Assembly (NCBI GenBank): GCA_027624715.1
Contig: JAQBTV010000013.1
Span: 1 to 33,687 of the forward strand
Length of the DNA: 33,687 nt
Reading direction: 5' to 3'
DNA from: Pseudomonadota bacterium
GTDB lineage: Bacteria > Pseudomonadota > Gammaproteobacteria > Burkholderiales > Eutrophovitaceae
Positions 6,945 through 15,494 of the stretch are shown one piece after another. Within the stretch, counting starts at the first letter, position 1. Each line of letters opens with the position of its first letter. Position numbers and translations under genes: made by a program. The notes under the pieces are model-generated. The model was given only the letters and a program-made list of their open reading frames with translations, had not been told where the DNA came from and did not search any database.

Positions 6945-7585
6945 GGTGTCCCCGTTGACTGTTGTCGTCTGTTGTTCGATTGGGCGATCAAGAAATTCAA
7001 TATCGGAAAGAGGCGATCTCGTGATCTAATCATCGATGGCGTGGTCCAATACGTACGATCAATCAACAGAGTTGGCGTTACAGAAATAGGATATTGTTTA
7101 GCAAGTGCGTGAGCATTATTAATACGCTCACGAATCCGATCAGAATTTAATAACTCCTTAAACTCATCCACATCAATACCGTAAGAACTGACCCACTCAA
7201 GTTGCGCCTTTATCTCCCACAGCCTATTTCCCTGATCGTGTATTGCACTAAAGACTTCATAATGCATGTGCGTCAACCGGTCTAAGGCTTGAAGCGCATA
7301 AAATAAACGCGCTAATCGGGCTGATTGTTCATTAGTGATGAGCGGTATTCGTATCAGATCAGCATCTTCTAAGTGGTCTAGATACCAGCGATCTAGATCG
7401 GGACCGAGTTGATAGCAACCCAAACAACTGTATGAAAAGAATTCAATCATCTCAACGCGGTCGCCTGATGGGGCCACTTGAGCATCTAGTTGCTGATAAT
7501 CATCGCCCAATTGAGGTTCATCAGCACGCACGAACCCCACAAACACCAAAAATAGAATGAGCAGAAACTGGCGACTCGGGCGCAC
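6941..7585 (-). CDS. DsbA-family periplasmic thiol oxidoreductase paralogue (CLGC)
   Basis: A 214-residue secreted thioredoxin-fold protein. The signal peptide is about residues 1-21 (QFLLILFLVFVGFVRA). The active site reads FFSYSCLGCYQLGP (C54, C57), so the dipeptide is Leu-Gly in place of the Pro-His of classical DsbA. The cis-proline loop is VTPTLLID. It keeps the helical insertion of DsbA (residues about 90-170). It begins with GTG at 7585, 22 bases after the dsbA stop; no in-frame ATG is nearer than residue 46. The unusual dipeptide should shift redox potential, so it may oxidise a particular client or act as a reductase or isomerase (inference). Its divergence from the neighbour at 7608 shows an old duplication. 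Confidence 0.88.
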   Translation of the reverse strand: MRPSRQFLLILFLVFVGFVRADEPQLGDDYQQLDAQVAPSGDRVEMIEFFSYSCLGCYQLGPDLDRWYLDHLEDADLIRIPLITNEQSARLARLFYALQALDRLTHMHYEVFSAIHDQGNRLWEIKAQLEWVSSYGIDVDEFKELLNSDRIRERINNAHALAKQYPISVTPTLLIDRTYWTTPSMIRSRDRLFPILNFLIAQSNNRRQQSTGTP

Positions 7586-7607
7586 CAGCCATATCCCCTA
7601 ATAAAGA

Positions 7608-8249
7608 TTAATCTTTTTCAATGAGGGTATTGAGCGTGCCGATAAAACGTATAGGGTCAACGCCTCCTTCAGGTCTGAGCACCATCGAGGGGCCCGTGAT
7701 GTACTTCCCTCTAACGGTCACATAAGGCGTTCCAGGAATTCTATAAGATCTCGTCAACTGACTGGACTTTTTAACCTTTGCATCAATCCCGAAGGACTTA
7801 TAGAGTTTCTCAAATTCTTTGAAATTAATTGCTTCATTTTTTTGAGCCCAATTAAAAATGTTCTTATCCGTCAGGAGATTGATCCTCTTCTCGTGGATCG
7901 CGTCATACACTTGGTAGTGTACTTTTTTGAGCAGTTGCATTTCCTCAAGTGTGAAAAAAAGCTTCGCCAAAGGAATCATTTGCTCGTTAAAAACAGCCGG
8001 CATGTAGTTGAATTGGACCCCTTTGCGTGGCTTAGCCGCCCATGATTCAATCAACGGATGAAAGTCATAACAATGGCCACAGGCATAACTAAAAAACTCA
8101 TAAACCTGCACAACGCTCCCCTGGTCACCCTGAGCTTTAATAACTTGATACTCCTTACCCTCTGTAATCTCTTGGGCGGAAGCCTGTAGACTCATCTGAG
8201 AGAAAAACAAAATAAAAATAGTCATTAGTGTTTTCATAAACCTATCCAT
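7608..8249 (-). CDS. dsbA: Thiol:disulfide interchange protein DsbA (CGHC)
   Basis: Periplasmic oxidase that introduces disulfides into exported proteins and is reoxidised by DsbB. The active site is FFSYACGHCYDFHP (C57, C60 with this start) and the cis-proline loop is IPGTPYVTV. CGHC is the eukaryotic PDI-type dipeptide and not the CPHC of E. coli DsbA. The signal peptide is MKTLMTIFILFFSQMSLQAS with a short polar lead. I chose the ATG at 8249 (213 residues, MDRFMKTL...) because AGGTG lies just upstream. The frame is open to an ATG at 8270, which would overlap the SPOR gene by 11 bases, and an ATG at 8237 is also possible. It sits between the SPOR gene and the CLGC paralogue in one operon. 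Confidence 0.92.
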   Translation of the reverse strand: MDRFMKTLMTIFILFFSQMSLQASAQEITEGKEYQVIKAQGDQGSVVQVYEFFSYACGHCYDFHPLIESWAAKPRKGVQFNYMPAVFNEQMIPLAKLFFTLEEMQLLKKVHYQVYDAIHEKRINLLTDKNIFNWAQKNEAINFKEFEKLYKSFGIDAKVKKSSQLTRSYRIPGTPYVTVRGKYITGPSMVLRPEGGVDPIRFIGTLNTLIEKD

Positions 8250-8259
8250 CGCGCACCTA

Positions 8260-8781
8260 TTAATTATCATCTTTTACTTTTATGACTGTAACGTCAAAAT
8301 TAAATTCCACCAACGCAGCCTTAATTTTATCCACCTCACTCACCTCGTAATAAGGACCGATTCGGACGCGGTGCAACAACCCCTCATCAACTGTCTCTAC
8401 TGATTGAATGCGTGACTCAAATCCGCTCATCGCCAATCTTGCCTTTAGGTTATCTGCTGCCCTAGCATTAGATAGCGCTGCGACCTGTATAAAAAAAATC
8501 GTGCTACGTTGCGTCCTCTCGCCATCACCATCCTCTCCGATAGGGTCGGATGCTCTATCTCCTTCGAGTAACACGTCATAAAAGGTAAATTCAACTTCCT
8601 CTTCAGCTGCTTCAGTCTTAGACTGACCGCTAGAATCGATCACATCGTGGGTAGCACGATTAACATAAAACGTTACCGCGATAGCCACCCCTAATCCAAT
8701 CAAAATACCGAGAAAAACTCCGAGAGCTAATCTTCGTTTCGGAGCACCACTACCGCTATTTATAATTCCACGCTTTACCAT
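8260..8781 (-). CDS. SPOR-domain inner-membrane protein
   Basis: A 173-residue single-pass membrane protein. A basic cytoplasmic N-terminus (residues 1-18, APKRR) precedes one transmembrane helix (LALGVFLGILIGLGVAIAVT, about 19-41). An acidic linker rich in E and D spans about 50-90, and a C-terminal SPOR domain starts with FFIQVAALSNARAADNLKARL and runs to about 168. SPOR domains bind glycan strands lacking stem peptides, usually at the division septum, so a role as a septal or cell-wall-associated protein (FtsN/DedD-like topology) is likely. The family is often found next to argS. Eleven bases separate it from the argS stop. No strong ribosome-binding site is visible. Its C-terminus may overlap the longest dsbA frame. 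Confidence 0.9.
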   Translation of the reverse strand: MVKRGIINSGSGAPKRRLALGVFLGILIGLGVAIAVTFYVNRATHDVIDSSGQSKTEAAEEEVEFTFYDVLLEGDRASDPIGEDGDGERTQRSTIFFIQVAALSNARAADNLKARLAMSGFESRIQSVETVDEGLLHRVRIGPYYEVSEVDKIKAALVEFNFDVTVIKVKDDN

Positions 8782-8792
8782 GTTCTTTGATT

Positions 8793-10538
8793 CTACATGC
8801 GTTCTGGAGCATCTACCCCAATTAATGATAATCCGTTTTTTATCACTTGTTTTACAGCAGCAAGTAAGGCAAGTCGGGACGGAATGAGACGTTCGTCACC
8901 GCTCAAAATTTGAGTCGAGTTATAGTAACTGTGCAAAAGACCTGCAAGATCCTTTAGATAAAAAGCTACGAAATGAGGAGATAGTTCACTCGAAGCCGAT
9001 TGAATGATCAATGGGAAATCAGCTAAGGATCGCATCAAATCAAACTCTTCGGATTGCGTCAAATCGCTGACATTAACATTGGCCAGTTCATCAATATTTT
9101 GTTCCGATTTAATAAGTAAGCTTGCACACCGTGCATGAGCATACTGAATATAATAAACTGGATTTTCATTATTTTTAGCCTTAGCAAGATCTAAGTCAAA
9201 ATCCAAATGCTGATCGCTTTTCCGATAAATGTAGAAAAATCTCGCGGCATCTTTCCCAACTTCGTCTCGCAACTCCTTTAAGGTTACGAACTCACCCGAT
9301 CGAGTAGACATTGCCAATTTTTTTCCATCTCTATATAAGACTGCAAACTGAACCAAAGGGATACGCAACTGATCCGATTCAAAATCACACACGCCGAGGG
9401 CCGCCAATGCCGCTCGGACCCGCGGGATATAACCATGATGATCCGCACCCCAAATATTGATGAGTGCATCAAACCCTCGCTTAAACTTATCAACGTGGTA
9501 AGCGATATCCGACGCAAAATATGTGTAGATCCCATTATCGCGCCGAACGACTCGATCTTTTTCATCACCAAATTCAGTCGACCTGAACCATGTAGCGCCC
9601 TCTTTAGTATACAAATAACCCTTTTGATCGAGGTCATGAACAACGGACTCAATCTTTCCCTCATTAAAGAGTGATTGCTCCGAGAACCAACAATCAAAAT
9701 CAACACCAAATGCTGTCAGCTCAGCACGGCACTGCTCGAGCTGCTGCTTGAGCACGTAACTATGTATAGTCTCGTAGGACGCGCCCAAATATGTTTTAGC
9801 TAGGTCAATCCATCGATCGATTATTTGCTCGTCGTCATCATCCTTGCCCAAATGAATCTTGGATGCAATTGAATCAACGTTGTATCGGCCGCCATCTTTA
9901 ACTTTAATAGCTGCTGCCATCATTCTTACGTAGTCACCCTGATAGCCCTTTGAGGGAAAGCGTACCTCTTGTCCTGAGAGCTCAAGGTACCGCAGCCAGG
10001 TGGATGCCACCAAGATATCCATTTGGCGACCCGCGTCATTCACATAATATTCTCGAGATACTGCATAACCAACGGCCTCAAGCAAATTACCAATACTTGC
10101 GCCGTAAGCCGCCCCTCGTCCATGCCCGACATGAAGGGGACCCGTTGGATTAGCCGAAACAAACTCAACCTGAATATGCTGTCCTTGCCCCATACTGCTA
10201 CGCCCGAAATTTGGGCCCGCCTCGAGCACCTCTTGAATCACGCTCTGATGACACTCATTACTGAGAAATAAATTGACAAACCCTGGGCCCGCAACCTCTG
10301 ATTTTTTAATCAACGCATGCGCGGATAATTTAGAAGCAACCTGATTGGCGATCTCTCTGGGATTCTGTTTAAGTTCGCGCGCTACCTGCATGGCAATGTT
10401 GCACGCATAATCACCATGATCAGTTGACTTAGGGCGATCCAAAACAATTCTATCGAGAGGAACGTCTAATTCCATCTCTTTCAGCGCTGAAACAATGGCT
10501 ACTCTAAGTTGATTAATCAGGTCGGTCGGATCGTTCAT
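8793..10538 (-). CDS. argS: Arginyl-tRNA synthetase
   Basis: Class I aminoacyl-tRNA synthetase that charges tRNA-Arg; 581 residues, normal for the family. The N-terminal Add-1 domain is about residues 1-110. The ATP site is SANPTGPLHVGHGRG, with the HIGH-type motif HVGH at about 136-139. The KMSKS loop is degenerate (KKLAMSTRSGEFV), which is typical of ArgRS. The C-terminal anticodon-binding domain ends in GLSLIGVDAPERM, a very conserved tail. The start chosen is the ATG at 10538 (MNDPTDL); a GTG two codons earlier at 10544 is the alternative. The 52 bases between priA and argS contain a TACAAT -10-like box (minus strand, 10573-10568) with a poor -35, so a promoter here is possible. It heads the SPOR-dsbA-dsbA2-SDR run. 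Confidence 0.97.
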   Translation of the reverse strand: MNDPTDLINQLRVAIVSALKEMELDVPLDRIVLDRPKSTDHGDYACNIAMQVARELKQNPREIANQVASKLSAHALIKKSEVAGPGFVNLFLSNECHQSVIQEVLEAGPNFGRSSMGQGQHIQVEFVSANPTGPLHVGHGRGAAYGASIGNLLEAVGYAVSREYYVNDAGRQMDILVASTWLRYLELSGQEVRFPSKGYQGDYVRMMAAAIKVKDGGRYNVDSIASKIHLGKDDDDEQIIDRWIDLAKTYLGASYETIHSYVLKQQLEQCRAELTAFGVDFDCWFSEQSLFNEGKIESVVHDLDQKGYLYTKEGATWFRSTEFGDEKDRVVRRDNGIYTYFASDIAYHVDKFKRGFDALINIWGADHHGYIPRVRAALAALGVCDFESDQLRIPLVQFAVLYRDGKKLAMSTRSGEFVTLKELRDEVGKDAARFFYIYRKSDQHLDFDLDLAKAKNNENPVYYIQYAHARCASLLIKSEQNIDELANVNVSDLTQSEEFDLMRSLADFPLIIQSASSELSPHFVAFYLKDLAGLLHSYYNSTQILSGDERLIPSRLALLAAVKQVIKNGLSLIGVDAPERM

Positions 10539-10590
10539 GCCCACATCGCTAGTTGTTACGAAACACTATTGTATTTTTACTAAAAAAAAT

Positions 10591-12786
10591 TTATACATCG
10601 AGAGGGTCAACATCGAGCACGTACCGTACAGTACTTTCTTGAAATTCTTCGAGATAACCACTCCAAACACTCAAAAACTCCCTTACAGACTTTCGAGAAG
10701 CCGCTTGAATCAAGATCTGAGCTCGATAAAGCCCTGACATTTTAAATATCGGGGATGGGACGGCATCATACACCTCTAATCCGGACACCTTAATTCTCGA
10801 AGCCTCTTTATGGGCCCGCGATAAGAATTTCCAAACTTTAATTTCCTGCTTTCCCGAGACTCTTAGAAGCACTTGATAACAATAAGGCGGAAATGCTGCC
10901 TCTTTACGTTCAGATAATAATTGTTGTGCAAACTCATCAAAGGTCTGATGAACTAATGACTGATACACGGGATGTTGAGAAAACTCTGTTTGAAGCATGA
11001 CTCTTCCTTTTTTCTTACCCCTTCCCGGTCGGCCAGAAACTTGCAATAACTGTTGATAGAGCCTCTCTGTCGCCCTAAAGTCACTGCTAAAAAGAGACTG
11101 GTCCGTACCCATAATTACCACTAAAGAGAGGTTAGGAAAGTCATGTCCTTTAGCTAACATTTGGGTACCTACAATAATATCGACCTTGGATTTTTCGATG
11201 ACCCCTCGCATTTCTTTAAAAACGCCTTTACGTTTCGTAGTATCGCTATCAATACGCAAGATTGAAGCACTGGAAAATTGCGCTCTCAAAGCCTCTTCTA
11301 CTCTCTGTGTTCCTTGGCCCAAGTCGATTAAATCTTGGTTACCGCACTCGGCACATTGGTCAGGTACCTTGCTTTGATAACCACAATAATGACAGCGTAA
11401 GCGGCTTGAATGATGATGTATCGTCAGTCGAGCAGAGCACCGTGCACACATGGCTACCCAATTACACGAAGAGCAAAATAAGGCTGATGCATATCCACGT
11501 CGATTAATGAATACCAAAACCTGCTCACCCTTGTCCAAACATTTTTGGATTGCGTTTATTATTTCGGGCGAAATTTCACGACTGTGAGCCCGCTCAATCG
11601 GAATTAATTCGATATCTGGCAGTGGGCCTTGTGGTCGTTCCTCTAACACGAGCCGTTTATACCGAGACTCGACAACATTAAAGTATGTCTCTATAGAAGG
11701 GGTCGCCGAGCCTAAAACAATTGGCACCTTCTGCTGGTTCGCCACATAGATTGCTAAATCTCTCGCGTTATAACGAATGCCCTCAACTTGCTTGTACGAC
11801 AGATCATGCTCCTCATCTACAACAATCAAACCTAACCGCGGCAACGACACAAATACAGCAAGCCGGGTGCCTAAAACAATTGATGCACTACCCGATCGCG
11901 CTAACGCCCATGCTTGGTAACGCTCTTTGTCAGTCATACTGCTATTTAAAGTCACAATCTCATGCTGAGGAAAACGCTTACGCAGACGGGATTCGAACTG
12001 AGGCGTCAAATTTATTTCAGGTACCAACACCAACACCTGTCGATTAAGGTCGAGCGTCTTAGCCATGATCTCGAAATATACTTCAGTCTTACCGCTCCCC
12101 GTCACCCCTTGTACCAGCCACGTTTGATGCATGTCCAAATTAGCAATAATGGCCTCAACGGCCAGACTTTGAGGTGTTGTTAACTTAATAACTTTGGTGT
12201 CTTCTTTCTCGACTTGCGTCATCAGCGCTTTGGGTGAAACGACGTTTTGACGTTGCTCATGGGTGTCGATCCAACTCTTAGCATGCCATTGCGTAAGCGT
12301 TAATCTTGCACTCGAGTAAACAGCAAGTGCCTGCGGTAACATAATGGCGCCCTGAGACAATAAATTAAAAAGTCGTCTTTTACCAATTGTGCGAGCGGTC
12401 AAGTAGGCTGGAACCTCGTGGAGGCCCTTGTCGCTCAGAGTGAAAACCGTTTGGGTGAATCGACTTAAAAAATCGATGCGACGCACAGCTTTTGGCAAAC
12501 CTAAAAATAGAGCTTGCCCCATCTGAGCACAGTAGTACTGAGAGACAAACTGACACAAGGAAAAGAACGATGGGGATAATGGCTCAAAATCAAAAACCGA
12601 TTCGATTTCCTTTAACCTACGCGGCTCGACTAACGATACGTCGGACACGCGATCTACAATCCCGACCATTTTTTTATTACGGAACGGAACGACAACGATT
12701 GACCCTCTAACAACCTGATAGGGACCAACACGATAGTCGAATGGTCCTTTCAACGGGACGTCGAGATGAACTTGAGCAAAAGACAT
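10591..12786 (-). CDS. priA: Primosomal protein N' (PriA helicase)
   Basis: Replication-restart helicase that recognises abandoned forks and loads the replicative helicase. It is 731 residues, the usual length. The N-terminal DNA-binding part (residues 1-195) starts with VHLDVPLKGPFDYRV. Helicase motifs follow: Walker A GVTGSGKTE (227-235), the DEEH box at 324-327 (VVDEEHDLSYKQ), GSATPS and VGTQMLAKGHDFPNL. The zinc-binding insertion carries the expected eight cysteines in four pairs (CSSC, CARC, CHYC, CAEC). The ATG at 12786 is 108 bases downstream of the hemE stop. A TATAGT -10-like box lies in that gap on the minus strand, without a good -35. hemE-priA adjacency is common in Betaproteobacteria. 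Confidence 0.97.
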   Translation of the reverse strand: MSFAQVHLDVPLKGPFDYRVGPYQVVRGSIVVVPFRNKKMVGIVDRVSDVSLVEPRRLKEIESVFDFEPLSPSFFSLCQFVSQYYCAQMGQALFLGLPKAVRRIDFLSRFTQTVFTLSDKGLHEVPAYLTARTIGKRRLFNLLSQGAIMLPQALAVYSSARLTLTQWHAKSWIDTHEQRQNVVSPKALMTQVEKEDTKVIKLTTPQSLAVEAIIANLDMHQTWLVQGVTGSGKTEVYFEIMAKTLDLNRQVLVLVPEINLTPQFESRLRKRFPQHEIVTLNSSMTDKERYQAWALARSGSASIVLGTRLAVFVSLPRLGLIVVDEEHDLSYKQVEGIRYNARDLAIYVANQQKVPIVLGSATPSIETYFNVVESRYKRLVLEERPQGPLPDIELIPIERAHSREISPEIINAIQKCLDKGEQVLVFINRRGYASALFCSSCNWVAMCARCSARLTIHHHSSRLRCHYCGYQSKVPDQCAECGNQDLIDLGQGTQRVEEALRAQFSSASILRIDSDTTKRKGVFKEMRGVIEKSKVDIIVGTQMLAKGHDFPNLSLVVIMGTDQSLFSSDFRATERLYQQLLQVSGRPGRGKKKGRVMLQTEFSQHPVYQSLVHQTFDEFAQQLLSERKEAAFPPYCYQVLLRVSGKQEIKVWKFLSRAHKEASRIKVSGLEVYDAVPSPIFKMSGLYRAQILIQAASRKSVREFLSVWSGYLEEFQESTVRYVLDVDPLDV

Positions 12787-12894
12787 AAGCTAAGCGTTCT
12801 TAGGCGTTTTCAATAAACCCAGAGAAAATGTACAGAGACTATACCCCACGCAATATACGTGTTGCATCTACCAGCACGGCACCGAGGGTAACGA

Positions 12895-13965
12895 TTAACG
12901 TGCTGCGTGGTAATCCATACTTTGCTCGTGTACAGCCTCAACGAGCGCATACACGTTCTCGGGTGGAGTAAATTGATTCACACCGTGGCCCAAATTAAAT
13001 ACATGACCGCATCCTTCTCCATAGCCTGCGAGTATGTCACTTACTTCTTTTTGTATCACTTCAGGATTAGTCAACAATATCGCCGGGTCCATATTGCCCT
13101 GCAATGCTACGTGATCACCTACGCGCATGCGTGCAGTGGCTATGTCAGTTGACCAATCCAATCCCAGAGCGTCTGCCCCAATCTCTGATAGACCCTCCAG
13201 CCACTGGCCCCCACCCTTAGTAAACACAACTCTCGGGACCACTCGACCGTTTGCCTCTCTAATCAAATCACCACAAATTTGTTTTAGATTATTTTGAGAA
13301 AAACGTTTAAAGGCACCGGTGGTCAATGCTCCTCCCCACGTATCAAAAATCATGACGGCATCGGCGCCAGCTTGGATTTGCCCATTCAGGTAAGCAACGA
13401 CAGATGCAGAAGTCACTTCTAATATTTTTTTAAATAAATCTGGTCGTTCGTAAGCCATTTTCTTGACCCGGTGAAACTCCGTCCCACCTTTACCCTCGAT
13501 CATGTAACACGCCAAAGTAAAAGGGCTACCTGAAAAACCAATAAGAGGCACACGCCCGTTTAGTGCCTGCTTAATCGATCGAACAGCATCAGTCACATAT
13601 TTAAGCTCCTCCTCTGGTTCTATAACTGATAGCGATTGAATCTGCTTTTCATCTCTGAGAGGGCGCTCAAACTGAGGTCCTTCTCCATCTACAAAATAAA
13701 GGCCCAGACCCATCGCATCAGGAATGGTCAATATGTCGGAGAATAAAATTGCAGCGTCAAGGTTAAATCGAGCCAAGGGTTGAAGTGTAACTTCCGTAGC
13801 CAGCTCTGGATTCTTACAAAGGTTAAGAAATGACCCCGCTTGACTCCGAATATTGTTGTACTCAGGAAGGTATCTGCCCGCCTGACGCATAATCCAGATG
13901 GGCGTGTAGGGGGTTGGTTGTCGGAGTAGCGCCCTTAGAAACACATCGTTTTGAAGCTCGGCCAA
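12895..13965 (-). CDS. hemE: Uroporphyrinogen decarboxylase
   Basis: Cytoplasmic haem-pathway enzyme converting uroporphyrinogen III to coproporphyrinogen III; 356 residues, normal. N-terminal signature [15 protein letters not shown], then [19 protein letters not shown] with the catalytic aspartate, and [18 protein letters not shown]. The C-terminus carries [18 protein letters not shown]. The start is a TTG at 13965: [17 protein letters not shown] aligns with the family N-terminus, AGGGG lies about 7-8 bases upstream, and the next in-frame Met is residue 26, inside the conserved signature. The gene lies 50 bases after gltD in the same direction; the gap is very AT-rich. With hemB and hemL it is one of three haem genes in the window. 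Confidence 0.97.
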   Translation of the reverse strand: MAELQNDVFLRALLRQPTPYTPIWIMRQAGRYLPEYNNIRSQAGSFLNLCKNPELATEVTLQPLARFNLDAAILFSDILTIPDAMGLGLYFVDGEGPQFERPLRDEKQIQSLSVIEPEEELKYVTDAVRSIKQALNGRVPLIGFSGSPFTLACYMIEGKGGTEFHRVKKMAYERPDLFKKILEVTSASVVAYLNGQIQAGADAVMIFDTWGGALTTGAFKRFSQNNLKQICGDLIREANGRVVPRVVFTKGGGQWLEGLSEIGADALGLDWSTDIATARMRVGDHVALQGNMDPAILLTNPEVIQKEVSDILAGYGEGCGHVFNLGHGVNQFTPPENVYALVEAVHEQSMDYHAAR

Positions 13966-14015
13966 GTAGCGCCCCTATCTAAATTTGAATTAAAATTTTA
14001 AAACAACCTGGTCAT

Positions 14016-15494
14016 TCATCGAGGAAGTTCCGATTGACCCATGAGCGTCTCATCTATCGAACGAGCACATTGCCGACCCTCTCGGATTGCCCAAACAACA
14101 AGTGACTGACCGCGTCGCATATCCCCAGCAACAAACACTTTTTCACATGAGGTTTTATAGTCATCCGTATTTGACGCGACATTACCGCGAGCATCGAGAT
14201 CAACCCCCAATGCATACAGCAATCCCTGACGTACTGGATTTACGAATCCCATCGCAAAAAGCACTAGGTCTGCCTTCAGTTCAAATTCGCTACGAGGTAC
14301 CTCTTGCATTTGCATACGCCCATTATCGCCTTTTACCCACTCAACACGCGCCGCAACCAGTTTAGTCACACGACCCTGTTCACCCTCAAAGCGCTTAGTC
14401 GTCACCGACCAATCTCGGGAACATCCCTCTTCATGAGACGAAGATGTCCGTAACTTAATCGGCCAATCAGGCCAAGTGAGGGGACGGTTCTCCTCCTCCG
14501 GAGGCATAGGCATCAATTCAAATTGAGTTACCGAAGCTGCCCCCTGACGGTTAGAGGTTCCTACACAATCAGAGCCTGTATCGCCACCGCCAATCACGAC
14601 AACATGCTTACCTTTGGCGAGAATTTGACTATCCAATCTATCTCCTGCAACGACTCGATTTTGTTGCGGCAAAAACTCCATCGCAAAATGCACCCCTTCA
14701 AGCTCTCGACCAGGCACGGACAAATCACGAGGCACCTCAGAGCCACCAGTCAATGCAATAGCATCAAATTCTTTAAGGAGCGCCTGATGACTCACAGTGT
14801 TTTGAGATAAGTCAGTAACACCAGGTAGTGGCTCTCCTGGAGATCCCACACAAATGCTGGTACGAAATTCAACGCCCTCTTGCTCCATCTGAGCGACTCG
14901 TCGATCAATATGAGTTTTCTCCATCTTGAAGTCTGGTATCCCATATCGAAGTAAGCCCCCAACTCGGTCATTCTTCTCAAACACGACCACGTCGTGCCCG
15001 GCTCGAGCAAGTTGCTGTGCACATGCGAGACCTGCCGGACCAGAACCAACCACCGCAACACGCTTGCCAGTCTTATGTTTCGCCGGTTGGGGAACAATCC
15101 AACCTTTAATCCAACCTTTGTCCACAATGGCATGCTCGATCGATTTGATTGCAACCGCTGAGTCGTTAATATTAAGCGTACATGCCGCTTCGCACGGCGC
15201 AGGGCAAATACGTCCTGTGAATTCCGGGAAATTATTTGTAGAGTGCAATGTTTGGAGCGCAGGTTTCCAATTTTGGCGATAAACCAGATCGTTCCAATCC
15301 GGAATAATATTATTTACCGGACAACTACTCTGACAGAACGGTATGCCGCAATCCATGCACCGAGATCCTTGACGCGAAGCCTCATCATCAGAGTGCACAA
15401 CAACAAATTCGTTATAGTTTTTAAGTCGAGTATCGGCAGGGATACTTGATTCATTTACCCTTCCATGCTCCATAAATCCGTTTGGTTTACCCAT
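14016..15494 (-). CDS. gltD: Glutamate synthase (NADPH), small subunit
   Basis: Beta subunit of bacterial GOGAT (492 residues). It takes electrons from NADPH through FAD and passes them via Fe-S clusters to GltB. The N-terminal cysteine-rich part has [17 protein letters not shown] and [12 protein letters not shown] (4Fe-4S ligands). The FAD-binding loop is [20 protein letters not shown] and the NADPH-binding loop is [18 protein letters not shown]. The C-terminal FAD motif is [17 protein letters not shown]. The ATG at 15494 follows the gltB TAG with no intervening base, and its ribosome-binding site (GGGAGG) lies within the end of gltB, so the two subunits are coupled for equal production. Confidence 0.97.
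   Translation of the reverse strand: MGKPNGFMEHGRVNESSIPADTRLKNYNEFVVVHSDDEASRQGSRCMDCGIPFCQSSCPVNNIIPDWNDLVYRQNWKPALQTLHSTNNFPEFTGRICPAPCEAACTLNINDSAVAIKSIEHAIVDKGWIKGWIVPQPAKHKTGKRVAVVGSGPAGLACAQQLARAGHDVVVFEKNDRVGGLLRYGIPDFKMEKTHIDRRVAQMEQEGVEFRTSICVGSPGEPLPGVTDLSQNTVSHQALLKEFDAIALTGGSEVPRDLSVPGRELEGVHFAMEFLPQQNRVVAGDRLDSQILAKGKHVVVIGGGDTGSDCVGTSNRQGAASVTQFELMPMPPEEENRPLTWPDWPIKLRTSSSHEEGCSRDWSVTTKRFEGEQGRVTKLVAARVEWVKGDNGRMQMQEVPRSEFELKADLVLFAMGFVNPVRQGLLYALGVDLDARGNVASNTDDYKTSCEKVFVAGDMRRGQSLVVWAIREGRQCARSIDETLMGQSELPR

Noticed and set aside
6520-7029. 169-residue plus-strand frame across the SDR and DsbA-like genes
   Set aside because: Antisense to two well-supported genes, low-complexity composition, no domain signal.
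9284-9709. 141-residue minus-strand frame inside argS
   Set aside because: Out-of-frame shadow of argS, which is complete.
13966-14015. AT-rich near-palindrome between gltD and hemE as a regulatory element
   Set aside because: Low-complexity A/T sequence; symmetry is expected by chance and no motif could be named.
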